A stretch of 37,273 bases of DNA, taken from the NCBI GenBank assembly GCA_001657315.1, contig LYSV01000056.1, forward strand, positions 1 through 37,273, written 5' to 3'. Position numbers and translations under genes: made by a program. Below, in pieces: positions 1 to 7,870 of the stretch. This stretch comes from Flammeovirgaceae bacterium BBD 1991-12. Lineage in GTDB: Bacteria > Bacteroidota > Bacteroidia > Cytophagales > Cyclobacteriaceae. How positions within the stretch are numbered: position 1 is the first letter of the stretch; each line of letters starts with the position of its first letter. The notes under the pieces are model-generated. The model was not told the DNA's origin, did not search any database, and saw nothing but the letters and a program-made list of their open reading frames with translations.

Positions 1-1
1 T

Positions 2-409
2 CCCAGGATCCAGGGTATGATTCGTTTTCAGCTGACACAGCTTAAAAATATTTATGAAACTCTGCAACAAGAAAAACAGGTAGAAATGTACGAGGTAACA
101 GGCCAGGGAGAAACGCTTTCCATCGGCATGTTTTTAAAATTCAAGACAGACCTGATCTATTATTCATGCACCAATTCATCTGCAGGTCTGAAACAACATG
201 CCCAATCGTTTTTGCTTGATTCAGTAATACGGAAATACTCCGGAACCAATTTTACTCTTCAGGCATATAGTGGAAGTCATGTCGGAGTGACCAGGTTCTA
301 TGACAGTTTTGGTGCCCAAAAAAAAGCTGTTCTTATATGGAATGATCAAAAGCTGAAAATCAGGCGTATTCTCTCCGGTCTGATATCCCCAACAGGAATT
401 TCAGGGTAG
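2..409 (+). CDS. FemAB/GNAT-like acyltransferase, C-terminal part (5' truncated by window edge)
   Basis: The reading frame is open from the first bases and ends at TAG 407-409, so the gene is cut by the window edge; the ATG at 17 is probably internal. The visible 135 residues look like the second half of a BioF2/FemAB-type GNAT protein. A beta-strand module (around residues 37-55 counted from the ATG) leads into an amphipathic helix and then SGSHVGVTRFYDSFGA. That segment matches the family pattern of a Gly/Ser turn followed by 'G(I/V)xxFYxxFGA' near the C-terminus. Such enzymes transfer acyl or aminoacyl groups from CoA or tRNA donors to lipids, peptides or cell-wall precursors; the substrate cannot be told. 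The gene converges on a second protein of the same superfamily, and the two stop codons are directly adjacent. Family assignment is moderately sure; the N-terminus is not visible. Confidence 0.6.
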   Translation, partial: PRIQGMIRFQLTQLKNIYETLQQEKQVEMYEVTGQGETLSIGMFLKFKTDLIYYSCTNSSAGLKQHAQSFLLDSVIRKYSGTNFTLQAYSGSHVGVTRFYDSFGAQKKAVLIWNDQKLKIRRILSGLISPTGISG

Positions 410-1360
410 CTATAATTGAAAACTCATGATTACTTTATCTGTTTCGACACATCCGCAATTGGCTTTGAACCTGAACAGCCCTTCATTTAAAACCCCGTCG
501 CTTGAAGATATTCCGAGGTCAAGGTACGCCAGCCCCTTGTCCTGACTATATTGGTAGATCCCCTCTAAAAGCATAACAACGGGGCTGTGTTTCCGGTAAC
601 TGGCCTTGTCTCCATGATAAAAATTGTACAACACTTTTTCAGTGACCACAATACTTACCGCAGTGGCTATCAATGCTTCTCCCTCAAATACCCCAAATAG
701 AAGATAACGGTCCGGAAAGGCATCAAACATGGTTTTAAGCTTTTCGAAAGTCATGGTGATTGGAAAATTTCTCCTCAGGCGATTGTCTGCAATAATGTCA
801 TACGCTAATTTGAGTTGTCTCGGATCAATCTGGCTGAACCTGAATCCTTTTTCATGGCACTGCCTTAACTTTTTCCGTTCGTTTTTTTTAATAATAGACC
901 TGAAGGAGCTGGTGCTAATGACCAAATGCTGGTTAACCTCCTTTAATTTGGGTTTAAAACCTCTCTTTGTCAGAAACTGTTCTGTTCCATGTCTATCATA
1001 TATTGAGCTGGGCAGCTTGAGTTCGATAGAGTCCAGTTTGTTTTTTTTACACCATTGGACCATACTGTTCAGAAATTCATCCAGATGTTCCGGACCACGG
1101 TCAACGACCTCTATACCTCCAAAAGATGAAAAAACTGCATTTTGCAGCCGTCCTTCCCTCAGATGGTGACTGCAATGGATCAACACCTGTTCACCCCTCA
1201 CCAAAGAGAATCGAAGCAATGTCGAAGTTTCATAGACCTGCAAATAGCTACTCTGATTATATAAGGCATCTGAGAAGGCTTCTCTCTCGAAAGGAAATCG
1301 CTCTACGGTAAAATAAAATTTTTCTTCACTCAATTCACTTTCGTTTTCACCTTGCTCCAA
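410..1360 (-). CDS. FemAB/BioF2-like GNAT acyltransferase
   Basis: This 316-residue protein has the two-lobed GNAT arrangement of FemAB/BioF2-like proteins: an N-terminal lobe (1-150), a basic helix near 155-175, and a C-terminal acetyltransferase lobe (220-310) with a GVFEGEALIATAVSIVV strand pair and the LDLGISSSDGVLNEGLFRFK signature. The substrate is unknown; family members modify peptidoglycan, lipids or exopolysaccharide. It is the second gene of a leftward operon and overlaps the DUF4442 gene. No ATG start exists. TTG at 1360-1358 gives a 31-nt overlap. A second TTG at 1333-1331 overlaps the upstream TGA as TTGA and would give a typical coupled start, removing nine residues. The stop abuts the stop of the convergent gene on the left, with no spacer. 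Family confidence is good; start and substrate are open. Confidence 0.7.
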   Translation of the reverse strand: MEQGENESELSEEKFYFTVERFPFEREAFSDALYNQSSYLQVYETSTLLRFSLVRGEQVLIHCSHHLREGRLQNAVFSSFGGIEVVDRGPEHLDEFLNSMVQWCKKNKLDSIELKLPSSIYDRHGTEQFLTKRGFKPKLKEVNQHLVISTSSFRSIIKKNERKKLRQCHEKGFRFSQIDPRQLKLAYDIIADNRLRRNFPITMTFEKLKTMFDAFPDRYLLFGVFEGEALIATAVSIVVTEKVLYNFYHGDKASYRKHSPVVMLLEGIYQYSQDKGLAYLDLGISSSDGVLNEGLFRFKANCGCVETDKVIMSFQL

Positions 1361-1839
1361 AGCTTCACCTGCCAGTAGACATTCCCCGTGGAAAGGTGAT
1401 TGCCTTCCCTGTCATGGATTTTTACTTCACACCTTACCACCACACTATCCTCCTTTTTCAGAGGTGAGTAGATATGCTCTTCAAGCCATTGATCAGTGAT
1501 CTCAAACTCACCAAAAGCATCCATCTTACCCTGGTAGTGGTATTCCATTTCCAGGGTTTTCATGATGATCCGGTATTGCTTCGGGTCCAGCCGTGATACC
1601 ATAAGGAACCCTGTGGTGAACTCCGATACCGTGGCCATGGCGCAGGCATGCAACCCCCTTATGTGGTTAAAATTACTTTTTTTGTAGGGTAATAACGTCT
1701 TTATCCTCTCGTCCGAGATCTCCACCACACGGAATCCATGCGGCTTATTGAAAGGGATCATCCTGAACAGTCCCTGATTCAGTAACCAAAGGTAAAAACC
1801 GGACTTCTGTGCTTTTTTTACAAGTTTCGTCGTATTCAT
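1330..1839 (-). CDS. DUF4442 hotdog-fold protein (PaaI-like thioesterase relative)
   Basis: The 169-residue protein matches the DUF4442 family: a short N-terminal amphipathic segment, then a hotdog-like core with the IRGLHACAMATVSEFTTGF segment (about residues 60-78), where DUF4442 proteins carry the helix that packs in the hotdog. Relatives are taken to be acyl-CoA thioesterase-like, but no activity is established and I see no diagnostic catalytic residue. ATG at 1839-1837 is the start. It is the first gene of a two-gene leftward operon with the GNAT-like gene, which it overlaps. A CoA-linked role for the pair (thioester chemistry plus acyl transfer) is plausible but inferred. A 19-bp palindrome lies 6 nt upstream of the start and may regulate it. 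Confidence 0.75.
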   Translation of the reverse strand: MNTTKLVKKAQKSGFYLWLLNQGLFRMIPFNKPHGFRVVEISDERIKTLLPYKKSNFNHIRGLHACAMATVSEFTTGFLMVSRLDPKQYRIIMKTLEMEYHYQGKMDAFGEFEITDQWLEEHIYSPLKKEDSVVVRCEVKIHDREGNHLSTGNVYWQVKLWSKVKTKVN

Positions 1840-1845
1840 CTCTTA

Positions 1846-1864
1846 CTTTCAAACCGTTTGAAAG
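1846..1864. promoter_or_regulatory. 19-bp palindrome upstream of the DUF4442 operon (operator candidate)
   Basis: CTTTCAAAC (1846-1854) and GTTTGAAAG (1856-1864) are perfect 9-bp inverted arms around a single C. The element ends 6 nt upstream of the ATG at 1839. A 1-nt loop is too tight for an RNA hairpin of full length, so a dimeric repressor site is more likely than a terminator. No regulator gene lies next to it in the window. Confidence 0.5.
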
Positions 1865-2131
1865 ATAATGATTTTATGAACGATACGAGGGGATAATCCG
1901 CAAAATTGGAAAATTCATCTGATGGTTTCAACGACGAAATTCCTGTTTACCACCTATGTTTTACACTACTTTTCAAACTTGTGACATCTTGTTACAATCC
2001 TTTACCCGTCAGTGACATCTCCCCACGGACTATCCGCGTTATTTGAAGTGTAGTCAAACAAATAAGGTTGTCCGGCCTGCTCCGATCCGCTTTCAGGGTT
2101 GGGGGCAGCAAGGACCAAAACACAAAAATCG

Positions 2132-2536
2132 ATGAAACTCAAAACAACATTTCTGGCAGCACTATTAACAGTTTTTAGTATTGCCGCATTTGCCGGTGAG
2201 CCTTCCAAAGGTGTTCCCACCATCAAATTACTACCGTCGAAGGTGCCCAATGTCCTTAAAATACTTTACGTAAATGATCGCTCGGATCAGGTAAAGGTAA
2301 AGCTCTACAACAAAAAGGGACTGGTCAAAAAGGATATAATCCGACCAGGAAATTACAACAAGGGATTTGTAAAGAACTATGATCTCAGTAATCTGAAAAC
2401 AGGTAGGTACTGGGTAGAAATATCAGTAAAAGGAATGTCAGTGAAATATGAAATACAAACAACCAACAACGAGCCGATATGGGCAACACACTGGAAGAAC
2501 TATTTCCCGGATGAAAAAGTAATTGCTTCTAAATAA
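2132..2536 (+). CDS. Small secreted beta-sandwich protein (unknown function)
   Basis: The start is placed at ATG 2132, which begins directly with a signal peptide (MKLKTTFLAALLTVFSIAAFAG); an in-frame TTG at 2099 would add eleven hydrophilic residues before it and is unlikely. The mature protein of about 110 residues is rich in beta-strand pattern (VKVKLYNKKGLV, TGRYWVEISVKGMSVKYEI) and resembles the short Ig-like secreted domains of the DUF3244 kind common in Bacteroidota, where a strand-turn-GxYxVxI motif closes the sheet. I recognise no enzymatic residues. It probably sits in the periplasm or at the surface. A terminator-like hairpin follows the stop, so it appears to be a single-gene unit. 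Confidence 0.65.
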   Translation: MKLKTTFLAALLTVFSIAAFAGEPSKGVPTIKLLPSKVPNVLKILYVNDRSDQVKVKLYNKKGLVKKDIIRPGNYNKGFVKNYDLSNLKTGRYWVEISVKGMSVKYEIQTTNNEPIWATHWKNYFPDEKVIASK

Positions 2537-2550
2537 AGGTTGAGCAATTT

Positions 2551-2590
2551 GAGGGCTCTGTTTTCAAACGAGATAACAAGCCCTCTTTCT
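2551..2590 (+). terminator. Terminator-like hairpin after the small secreted gene
   Basis: GAGGGCT (2551-2557) pairs with AGCCCTC (2579-2585), extended by TGTT/AACA across a bulged C, and is followed by TTTCTT. The U-tract is interrupted, so strength is uncertain. It begins 14 nt after the TAA at 2536. Confidence 0.5.
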
Positions 2591-2661
2591 TCCAAAAAGA
2601 AGCACAAACGATTCCCAGGTGGGGGGAAAATCTTATTTTAGCCTAAACAAAACGCAAGAGA

Positions 2662-3627
2662 TTGAGGCGTGTTGCGATCATAGTGATTCTTTTGGCAGTA
2701 GTCATTCCTGATACACAGGGGCAGTTGGTCAATCTGCGGGGAAAATGGAAATTCAGAATTGGTGATCAACAGAGCTGGTCGGATTCCGATCTCGATGATT
2801 CCAGCTGGGAGACCATATGGGCGCCTGCAGCCTGGGAAGAGGAAGGGTTCCACGGATATGACGGATTTGCCTGGTACAGAAAAAAATTTGATGGCAATCT
2901 GCTTCCCAGAAATGAAAGATTGTACCTGAACCTCGGGTATATCGATGATGCCGATGAGGTGTATCTGAATGGTCAGCTGATCGGTTTTTCCGGAGCTATG
3001 CCGCCGAAGTTCAGAACAGCCTACAATGCCGAGCGGAACTACATTATGATCAACAGCCTTGTCAACTATTCAGGAGAAAATACCATCGCTGTCAGAGTGT
3101 TTGATGCTACTCAGGCAGGTGGGATCATTGATGGTGACCTCGGTATTTATAAGCTAGACTCCAGATCACCCATGCTCCTGGACCTCCGCGGACTTTGGTC
3201 GTTTGCTCTAAGCCGTGACGGCCAGCCAGTGGATGATGACACAAACTGGGAAAAGATGATGGTACCCATGCATTGGGAAAAACAGGGATACCGCTACTAT
3301 GATGGATTTGCCTGGTACAGGACCACCTTTGAGCTACCGTCCGGCCAGAGCAGGGACAACCTGGTACTGATACTCGGCAAGATAGATGATTTCGATGAAG
3401 TATATATCAATGGAGAACTGATAGGAGCTACCAACGACCATCGGAGATTTGGCAGAAGCCAGTCATACAACCAGTTAAGAGCCTATGATATTCCCACTCA
3501 TGTGCTCAAAACCAGTGGCCAGAATAGTATTGAAGTGCTGGTACATGACATTGGTAAGTTTGGAGGCATCTATGAAGGTCCCGTAGGTATCACCACCAAA
3601 AGCCGCTATTACCGCTATTTCAGATAA
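2662..3627 (+). CDS. Secreted protein with two tandem GH2-type sugar-binding (jelly-roll) domains
   Basis: The 321-residue protein has a signal peptide (MRRVAIIVILLAVVIPDTQGQ) and two homologous domains, about 22-168 and 171-315. Each starts with LRGxWxF, continues through a DDSSWE or DDTNWE-like turn, then the W-E-G-Y-DGFAWYRxxF segment, a GxIDDxDEVYxNGxLIG motif and ends with a Gly-rich GGIxxGxxGI strand. This is the pattern of the N-terminal galactose-binding-like domain of glycoside hydrolase family 2, where it packs beside the catalytic barrel. Here no catalytic domain follows, so the protein may bind glycans or serve as a partner subunit. No ATG is available: the frame opens after TAA 2644-2646 and the first accepted start is TTG 2662, which gives a sensible signal peptide. 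A strong terminator follows. Confidence 0.75.
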   Translation: MRRVAIIVILLAVVIPDTQGQLVNLRGKWKFRIGDQQSWSDSDLDDSSWETIWAPAAWEEEGFHGYDGFAWYRKKFDGNLLPRNERLYLNLGYIDDADEVYLNGQLIGFSGAMPPKFRTAYNAERNYIMINSLVNYSGENTIAVRVFDATQAGGIIDGDLGIYKLDSRSPMLLDLRGLWSFALSRDGQPVDDDTNWEKMMVPMHWEKQGYRYYDGFAWYRTTFELPSGQSRDNLVLILGKIDDFDEVYINGELIGATNDHRRFGRSQSYNQLRAYDIPTHVLKTSGQNSIEVLVHDIGKFGGIYEGPVGITTKSRYYRYFR

Positions 3628-3665
3628 CTTAAGATACAAGGTTGAAAACTCACTTGTTTGACCAG

Positions 3666-3699
3666 AAAAGCCCGGATTATCCTTGACCCCGGGCTTTTT
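3666..3699. terminator. Bidirectional rho-independent terminator
   Basis: AAAAGCCCGG (3666-3675) and CCGGGCTTTT (3689-3698) form a perfect 10-bp stem with a 13-nt loop. A T-run follows on the plus strand and an A-run precedes it, giving a T-run on the minus strand. It lies between the convergent GH2-like and MarR genes and can serve both. Confidence 0.85.
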
Positions 3700-3913
3700 C
3701 AGTTAAATCATACACTTCCTTCCTGAGGTTAGGCAGAACCTTATCCATTATTCGAAATCACTTCAAAATCATCCAAACATGTACCGGAAGAAGTTCTACT
3801 GTCTGAGGTTCTGAGCCATCAATTGACTTGCCTGGAAACAAACTTTGTAACGATTCCCGCGGAAAAAGAGGATTGATTGTGCCGGTCTGATAACCCGACA
3901 TGTTAAAAAAAAA

Positions 3914-4369
3914 TTAGCTCACCTCGAGCTGACCGTTCATCAAACCGTCCTTCACCTTGTCCATCAACCGGATGAAACTTTTTCGCTCTGATTCGCTTAA
4001 CTGGCTCAGGACACGTTCACCCAGTTCCTGTTTTTTAGTCAGGAAAAGCTTGTAGAGCTCCTGTCCTTTTTTATTCAGCTTCACCAAAACAGTCCGCCGG
4101 TCTTCTGAAGAGTTAAACCTTACCAGATACTTGCGGTCTACCAGCTTATCTACTATGCCTGTGGCTGTGCTGTAAGGTATATCCAGAAACCCGGCTATGT
4201 CACGCATGATAACTGCTTCCTGGTCACCAACAAATCCCATCAGCGACAGATCCTGTTTACTGATATTATCCCTGGCAACACAAACGCACCAATTATCCAC
4301 CTCCTGTAACTTGAGCATCAGCCTTTCAAAACTGATGAAGAAAGCATTTACATCATCTTCGTGCACCAT
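3914..4369 (-). CDS. MarR-family transcriptional regulator
   Basis: The winged-helix core is clear: a first helix region, IMRDIAGFLDIPYSTATGIVDKLVDRKYLVR (the helix-turn-helix with the recognition helix around STATGIVDKL), and a wing with the family signature NSSEDRRTVLVKLNKKGQEL. C-terminal helices form the dimer interface. I place the start at ATG 4369-4367; GTG 4396 would add nine residues. MarR proteins are dimeric repressors of efflux or stress genes that release DNA on binding a small ligand. The gene diverges from the RND transport operon, and two copies of a 17-bp palindrome lie between them. Repression of both directions is therefore the likely role. The ligand is unknown. Confidence 0.9.
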   Translation of the reverse strand: MVHEDDVNAFFISFERLMLKLQEVDNWCVCVARDNISKQDLSLMGFVGDQEAVIMRDIAGFLDIPYSTATGIVDKLVDRKYLVRFNSSEDRRTVLVKLNKKGQELYKLFLTKKQELGERVLSQLSESERKSFIRLMDKVKDGLMNGQLEVS

Positions 4370-4440
4370 ATGAGCAAATTTAATACTTTTTATCACCCCT
4401 GAAAGCAGGGTCCTGGTTTCAAAACAGGTAATGAGGGGAA

Positions 4441-4448
4441 TAAGTTTG
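4441..4448 (+). promoter_or_regulatory. Bacteroidota-type -7 element for the RND operon (candidate)
   Basis: TAAGTTTG matches the TAnnTTTG -7 consensus, with TTTC at 4417-4420 in the place of the -33 TTTG, 20 nt upstream. Transcription would start near 4455, immediately before operator 1, leaving a leader of about 150 nt. Motif match only. Confidence 0.4.
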
Positions 4449-4455
4449 AAAAATT

Positions 4456-4472
4456 ATTTCGAAAATCGAAAT
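4456..4472. promoter_or_regulatory. MarR operator candidate 1
   Basis: ATTTCGA (4456-4462) and TCGAAAT (4466-4472) are perfect inverted arms around AAA. Seventeen base pairs is a usual length for a MarR dimer site. The same pattern recurs at 4513-4529 in the same divergent promoter region. Confidence 0.7.
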
Positions 4473-4512
4473 TTTTTGAAACCAAAATAAAATCTACCCG
4501 TTAGCCTCATAT

Positions 4513-4529
4513 ATTTCGTAATTCGAAAT
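4513..4529. promoter_or_regulatory. MarR operator candidate 2
   Basis: ATTTCGT/AAT/TCGAAAT repeats operator 1 with two central substitutions; the symmetrical core extends to ATATTTCG (4511-4518) and CGAAATAT (4524-4531). Its centre is 57 bp from that of operator 1. Shared consensus ATTTCGWAAWTCGAAAT. Confidence 0.7.
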
Positions 4530-4604
4530 ATCCATTAATCATAATTTATGGTTATTGAATCATACTAACTGTGAACTAACCCATTCAAAACATCCAATCA
4601 GGAA

Positions 4605-6968
4605 ATGTCACAAATTCTCAGAAAAGCAAAAGAAAAATCTCAGCAGTTTGGAACTGTATGGGGCGAAAGAGTAGTCAGGTACCGTTGGTGGGTACTGGCC
4701 TTGTCTGTAGTGCTGGTTATGGCTTTAGGATCAGGTGCGGCCAATATTGGTTTTGATGCAGACTACCGGGTGTTCTTTAAAAAGGATAACCCCCAGTTGA
4801 TAGCCTATGAAGCCATGCAGAAAAAATACACGCAGGATGATAATGTACTTATTGTCATAGAACCTCAGAAGGGAGAGGTGTTTGATTCAAAAACGTTGGA
4901 GGCCATTGAGGAACTGACAACCAGCTCATGGCAGGTACCTTACTCCACGAGGGTAGATGCCATCACCAATTTTCAGCATACCTATGCGGAGGGAGACGAG
5001 CTGTATGTGGAAGATCTTGTGGAGAACGCTGCGGAAAAGACCAGGCCCGAGATAGCAAAGATACAGCAGGTAGCTTTGAATGAGCCCCTGCTCGTCCATC
5101 GGTTGCTGAATGAGCAGGGGACCGTCGCTGCGGTGAACATCACTGTTAAACTTCCGGGTGAAAGCATTACCGAGAACCCGGAGATCATTCGATATGTCCG
5201 TGATATGACGGAAAAATTTGAGTCTGATCACCCAACGCTTAAGGCGCACCTGTCAGGTATGGTAATGTTAAACGGCGCATTCTTTGAGGCCTCCGAAAAG
5301 GACTCAGCCACCCTGATCCCATTGATGTTCCTGGTGATCATTTTTACCATTTTCATCGCCACCCGAACAGGTTCGGGCACATTCGTATCGCTGTTGGTCA
5401 TTGTATTTTCTATCATGGCAGGTATGGGCTTTGCCGGGCATTTGGGTATTAAACTGACCCCGCCGTCAGGCGCCGCCCCTATCATTATTATGACCTTGGC
5501 GGTGGCAGACAGTATCCACATCCTTATTACTATGATGCAGGGGTTGCGAAGAGGACTTACCAAAAAAGAGGCTGTTGTTGAAAGTCTGAGAGTGAATTTT
5601 ATGCCTGTCTTCATCACCAGCCTTACTACTGTGATAGGGTTCCTTTCCATGAATACGGCTGAAGTGCCACCGTTCAGGGACCTGGGCAATATCACAGCGG
5701 TGGGTATGACCATGGCATTCATCCTTTCAGTCACTCTGCTGCCTGCACTCATGTCCATGCTGCCGGTACGTGTCAGAGTGAAAGATCCGGAAGAGAGCAG
5801 GTCACAGAAGTTTTATACATGGCTTGCTGATTTCGTGATTGCCAGGAAGACAGCTACCCTTGCCGGCTCAACTATGGTGATCGTAGTGCTGAGTTACTTT
5901 GCAGTGAACATTGAATTGAATGATGAATTCGTCAAGTATTTCGATGACAGGATCACCTTCCGTCAGGATACGGATTTTATCAATGAAAATCTGACCGGTA
6001 TTTACAATGCAGAGTTTTCCCTCTCGGCCGGAGAACCGGGCGGTATCAACAACCCGTCCTATCTGCAGGATCTTGAGCGTTTTGAACGCTGGCTTGAAAA
6101 ACAGCCGGAGGTGGTCCATGTGAATGCCTATTCAGAAGTAGCCCGTCGTGTAAACCGGTCCATGCATGGGGATGATCCTGGCTTCTACAAAGTACCTGAT
6201 AATCGTGAGGAGGCTGCTCAGTACCTGTTGCTTTACGAACTCTCCCTGCCGTTTGGTCTTGATCTGAACAATCAGATCAATGTGGATAAGTCTGAAACCC
6301 GGTTAACGGCTACGATGGTGAACATGCCCACAAGTAACATGATTGGTTTTGCCAAAAGGGCAGAACAGTGGCTGATAGATAATACACCGGATTACATGCA
6401 TGCGCAGGGCATTAGCCCTACCATGATGTTCGCCTATCTTTCCAGAACACAGATCTTTAGCCTGATAACAGGTACACTGACGGCTCTGGTACTGATCTCA
6501 TTGATCCTCATAGCCGCTCTTAGAAGCTTTAAATACGGTCTCCTGAGCCTGATCCCCAATATCACTCCGGCTTTCGCTGGGTTTGGGATATGGGCCCTGT
6601 CCGGTGGCCAGATCAATGTAGGTATTTCCATTGTTTTCGGCATGACATTGGGGATCATAGTGGATGATACCATTCATTTCCTGTCAAAGTACCTCAGAGC
6701 CGTTCGTGACCATGGGTATTCACCGGAGGAAGCTGTACGCTATGCTTTTAATACCGTAGGCCGTGCGTTGGTCGTCACTACTATCGTACTGGTAGCAGGG
6801 TTCGTCATACTGGCTCAGTCCAGCTTTGGCATGAATTCCGGCATGGCGATGGTCACCTCGCTGATCATAGTATGTGCGCTGATCATTGACTTCCTGCTGT
6901 TGCCGGCGCTGTTATTGCTGACCAGCAAGGTGCGATCTTCCGCCAAAACCGAGGCTGCAATGGCTTAA
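4605..6968 (+). CDS. RND-superfamily exporter (HAE3/MMPL type)
   Basis: This 787-residue protein has the duplicated RND layout: TM1 near residue 28-48, a large periplasmic domain (50-225), a block of five TM helices (230-390), TM7 near 415, a second periplasmic domain (435-615) and a final TM block (620-780). The conserved acidic residues expected in the transport helices are seen as D302 in AVADSIHIL and D687/D688 in IIVDDTIHF. At about 790 residues it belongs to the compact HAE3/MMPL branch (COG1033), which includes HpnN-like lipid exporters, and not to the tripartite AcrB group of roughly 1,050 residues. The ATG at 4605 follows GGAA. It heads an operon with a LolA-like periplasmic protein and an outer-membrane barrel, which suggests proton-driven movement of a lipid or lipophilic molecule out of the inner membrane. 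The cargo is not known. Confidence 0.9.
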   Translation: MSQILRKAKEKSQQFGTVWGERVVRYRWWVLALSVVLVMALGSGAANIGFDADYRVFFKKDNPQLIAYEAMQKKYTQDDNVLIVIEPQKGEVFDSKTLEAIEELTTSSWQVPYSTRVDAITNFQHTYAEGDELYVEDLVENAAEKTRPEIAKIQQVALNEPLLVHRLLNEQGTVAAVNITVKLPGESITENPEIIRYVRDMTEKFESDHPTLKAHLSGMVMLNGAFFEASEKDSATLIPLMFLVIIFTIFIATRTGSGTFVSLLVIVFSIMAGMGFAGHLGIKLTPPSGAAPIIIMTLAVADSIHILITMMQGLRRGLTKKEAVVESLRVNFMPVFITSLTTVIGFLSMNTAEVPPFRDLGNITAVGMTMAFILSVTLLPALMSMLPVRVRVKDPEESRSQKFYTWLADFVIARKTATLAGSTMVIVVLSYFAVNIELNDEFVKYFDDRITFRQDTDFINENLTGIYNAEFSLSAGEPGGINNPSYLQDLERFERWLEKQPEVVHVNAYSEVARRVNRSMHGDDPGFYKVPDNREEAAQYLLLYELSLPFGLDLNNQINVDKSETRLTATMVNMPTSNMIGFAKRAEQWLIDNTPDYMHAQGISPTMMFAYLSRTQIFSLITGTLTALVLISLILIAALRSFKYGLLSLIPNITPAFAGFGIWALSGGQINVGISIVFGMTLGIIVDDTIHFLSKYLRAVRDHGYSPEEAVRYAFNTVGRALVVTTIVLVAGFVILAQSSFGMNSGMAMVTSLIIVCALIIDFLLLPALLLLTSKVRSSAKTEAAMA

Positions 6969-7003
6969 TCATAATATCTGTCAACAACTAAAAAACAATA
7001 AAA

Positions 7004-7798
7004 ATGAAACTCACAGATAAAATATCATTTGTACTGCTAACCATACTGGTTTATAGTCACACCACCGCGCAATCACCTGAGCAAAAGGGCCTGGAGGTGG
7101 CAGAAAAAGCAATTAAGGCTGATGAAGGTTTTGTTAGCTCAGAGGTAGAGCTGAAAATGATCCTGAGAAACAAACAGGGACAGGAGAGTGAGCGTTTTCT
7201 GGAAAATAAGACCTTCGAGCTCACGGAAGACGGGGATAAATCCATGGTCGTGTTTAACAGCCCGAAAGATGTGAAAGGCACAGCGACGCTGACCTTCACA
7301 CACAAGGTGGGCTCCGATGATCAGTGGCTGTACCTGCCATCCATAAAGCGTGTAAAAAGAATATCTTCCAGCAACAAATCAGGACCTTTTATGGGCAGTG
7401 AATTTGCCTATGAAGATCTCTCTTCCGATGAAGTAGAAAAGTATACCTACAAGTATGTGGAAGAGTCCACCGTAAATGGGGATCCTGTAGCGGTGGTAGA
7501 ACAATATCCGGTAGATCCGAAGTCAGGATACAAAAAGAGAGTAGCCTTTTATAACCTGGATAAGGACTACAGAATGGAAAAGATAGAGTTCTATGACAGA
7601 AAAGGGGCAAAGCTGAAGACCCTTACCTACTCGGGTTATAAAAAATACCTGAGCAAACACTGGCGCGCCGACAAGTTCTACATGGTAAATCACCAGACGG
7701 GAAAGGAAACGGAGCTTTATTTTAGCAATTATTCCTTCAAAACGGGACTTGCTGAGTCAGATTTTAGTCAAAACGCCCTCATCAGAGCTTCCCGGTAA
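7004..7798 (+). CDS. Periplasmic LolA-like protein (outer membrane lipoprotein-sorting family)
   Basis: The 264-residue protein has a signal peptide ending at TTAQ and a LolA/LolB-like half-barrel fold signature of the LolA_like family (COG2834): MVVFNSPKDVKGTATLTF, DDQWLYLPSIKRVKRISSSNKSGPFMGSEFAYEDL, and KHWRADKFYMVNHQTGKETEL. These correspond to the strands lining the lipid-binding cavity. Canonical LolA works with LolCDE; this branch is typically encoded next to MMPL/RND exporters, so the natural role is to carry a lipid or lipoprotein from the RND pump across the periplasm. It follows the exporter by 35 nt, in one operon. Orthology to LolA itself is not implied. Confidence 0.85.
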   Translation: MKLTDKISFVLLTILVYSHTTAQSPEQKGLEVAEKAIKADEGFVSSEVELKMILRNKQGQESERFLENKTFELTEDGDKSMVVFNSPKDVKGTATLTFTHKVGSDDQWLYLPSIKRVKRISSSNKSGPFMGSEFAYEDLSSDEVEKYTYKYVEESTVNGDPVAVVEQYPVDPKSGYKKRVAFYNLDKDYRMEKIEFYDRKGAKLKTLTYSGYKKYLSKHWRADKFYMVNHQTGKETELYFSNYSFKTGLAESDFSQNALIRASR

Positions 7799-7809
7799 AC
7801 CAAAAGAGC

Positions 7810-7847
7810 ACCATGGTGGGATATTGATTTATTCCATCATGGTTTTC
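7810..7847 (+). terminator. Intra-operon hairpin (attenuator or mRNA-stability element)
   Basis: A 14-bp stem with two G-U pairs forms between 7810-7823 (ACCATGGTGGGATA) and 7830-7843 (TATTCCATCATGGT), with a 6-nt loop and TTTT directly after. It lies between the LolA-like gene and the barrel gene, so it could reduce read-through and set their ratio. Confidence 0.55.
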
Positions 7848-7870
7848 ATTCATTAATCTTTCATCTGCTA

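Noticed and set aside
729-1169. 146-codon plus-strand frame
   Set aside because: It is antisense to the GNAT-like gene, which has clear family motifs; the plus-strand product has no recognisable motifs.
2002-2250. 82-codon minus-strand frame
   Set aside because: It covers the signal peptide region of the small secreted protein on the other strand and shows no family pattern.
5228-5758. 176-codon minus-strand frame
   Set aside because: It mirrors transmembrane codons of the RND exporter and is a composition shadow.
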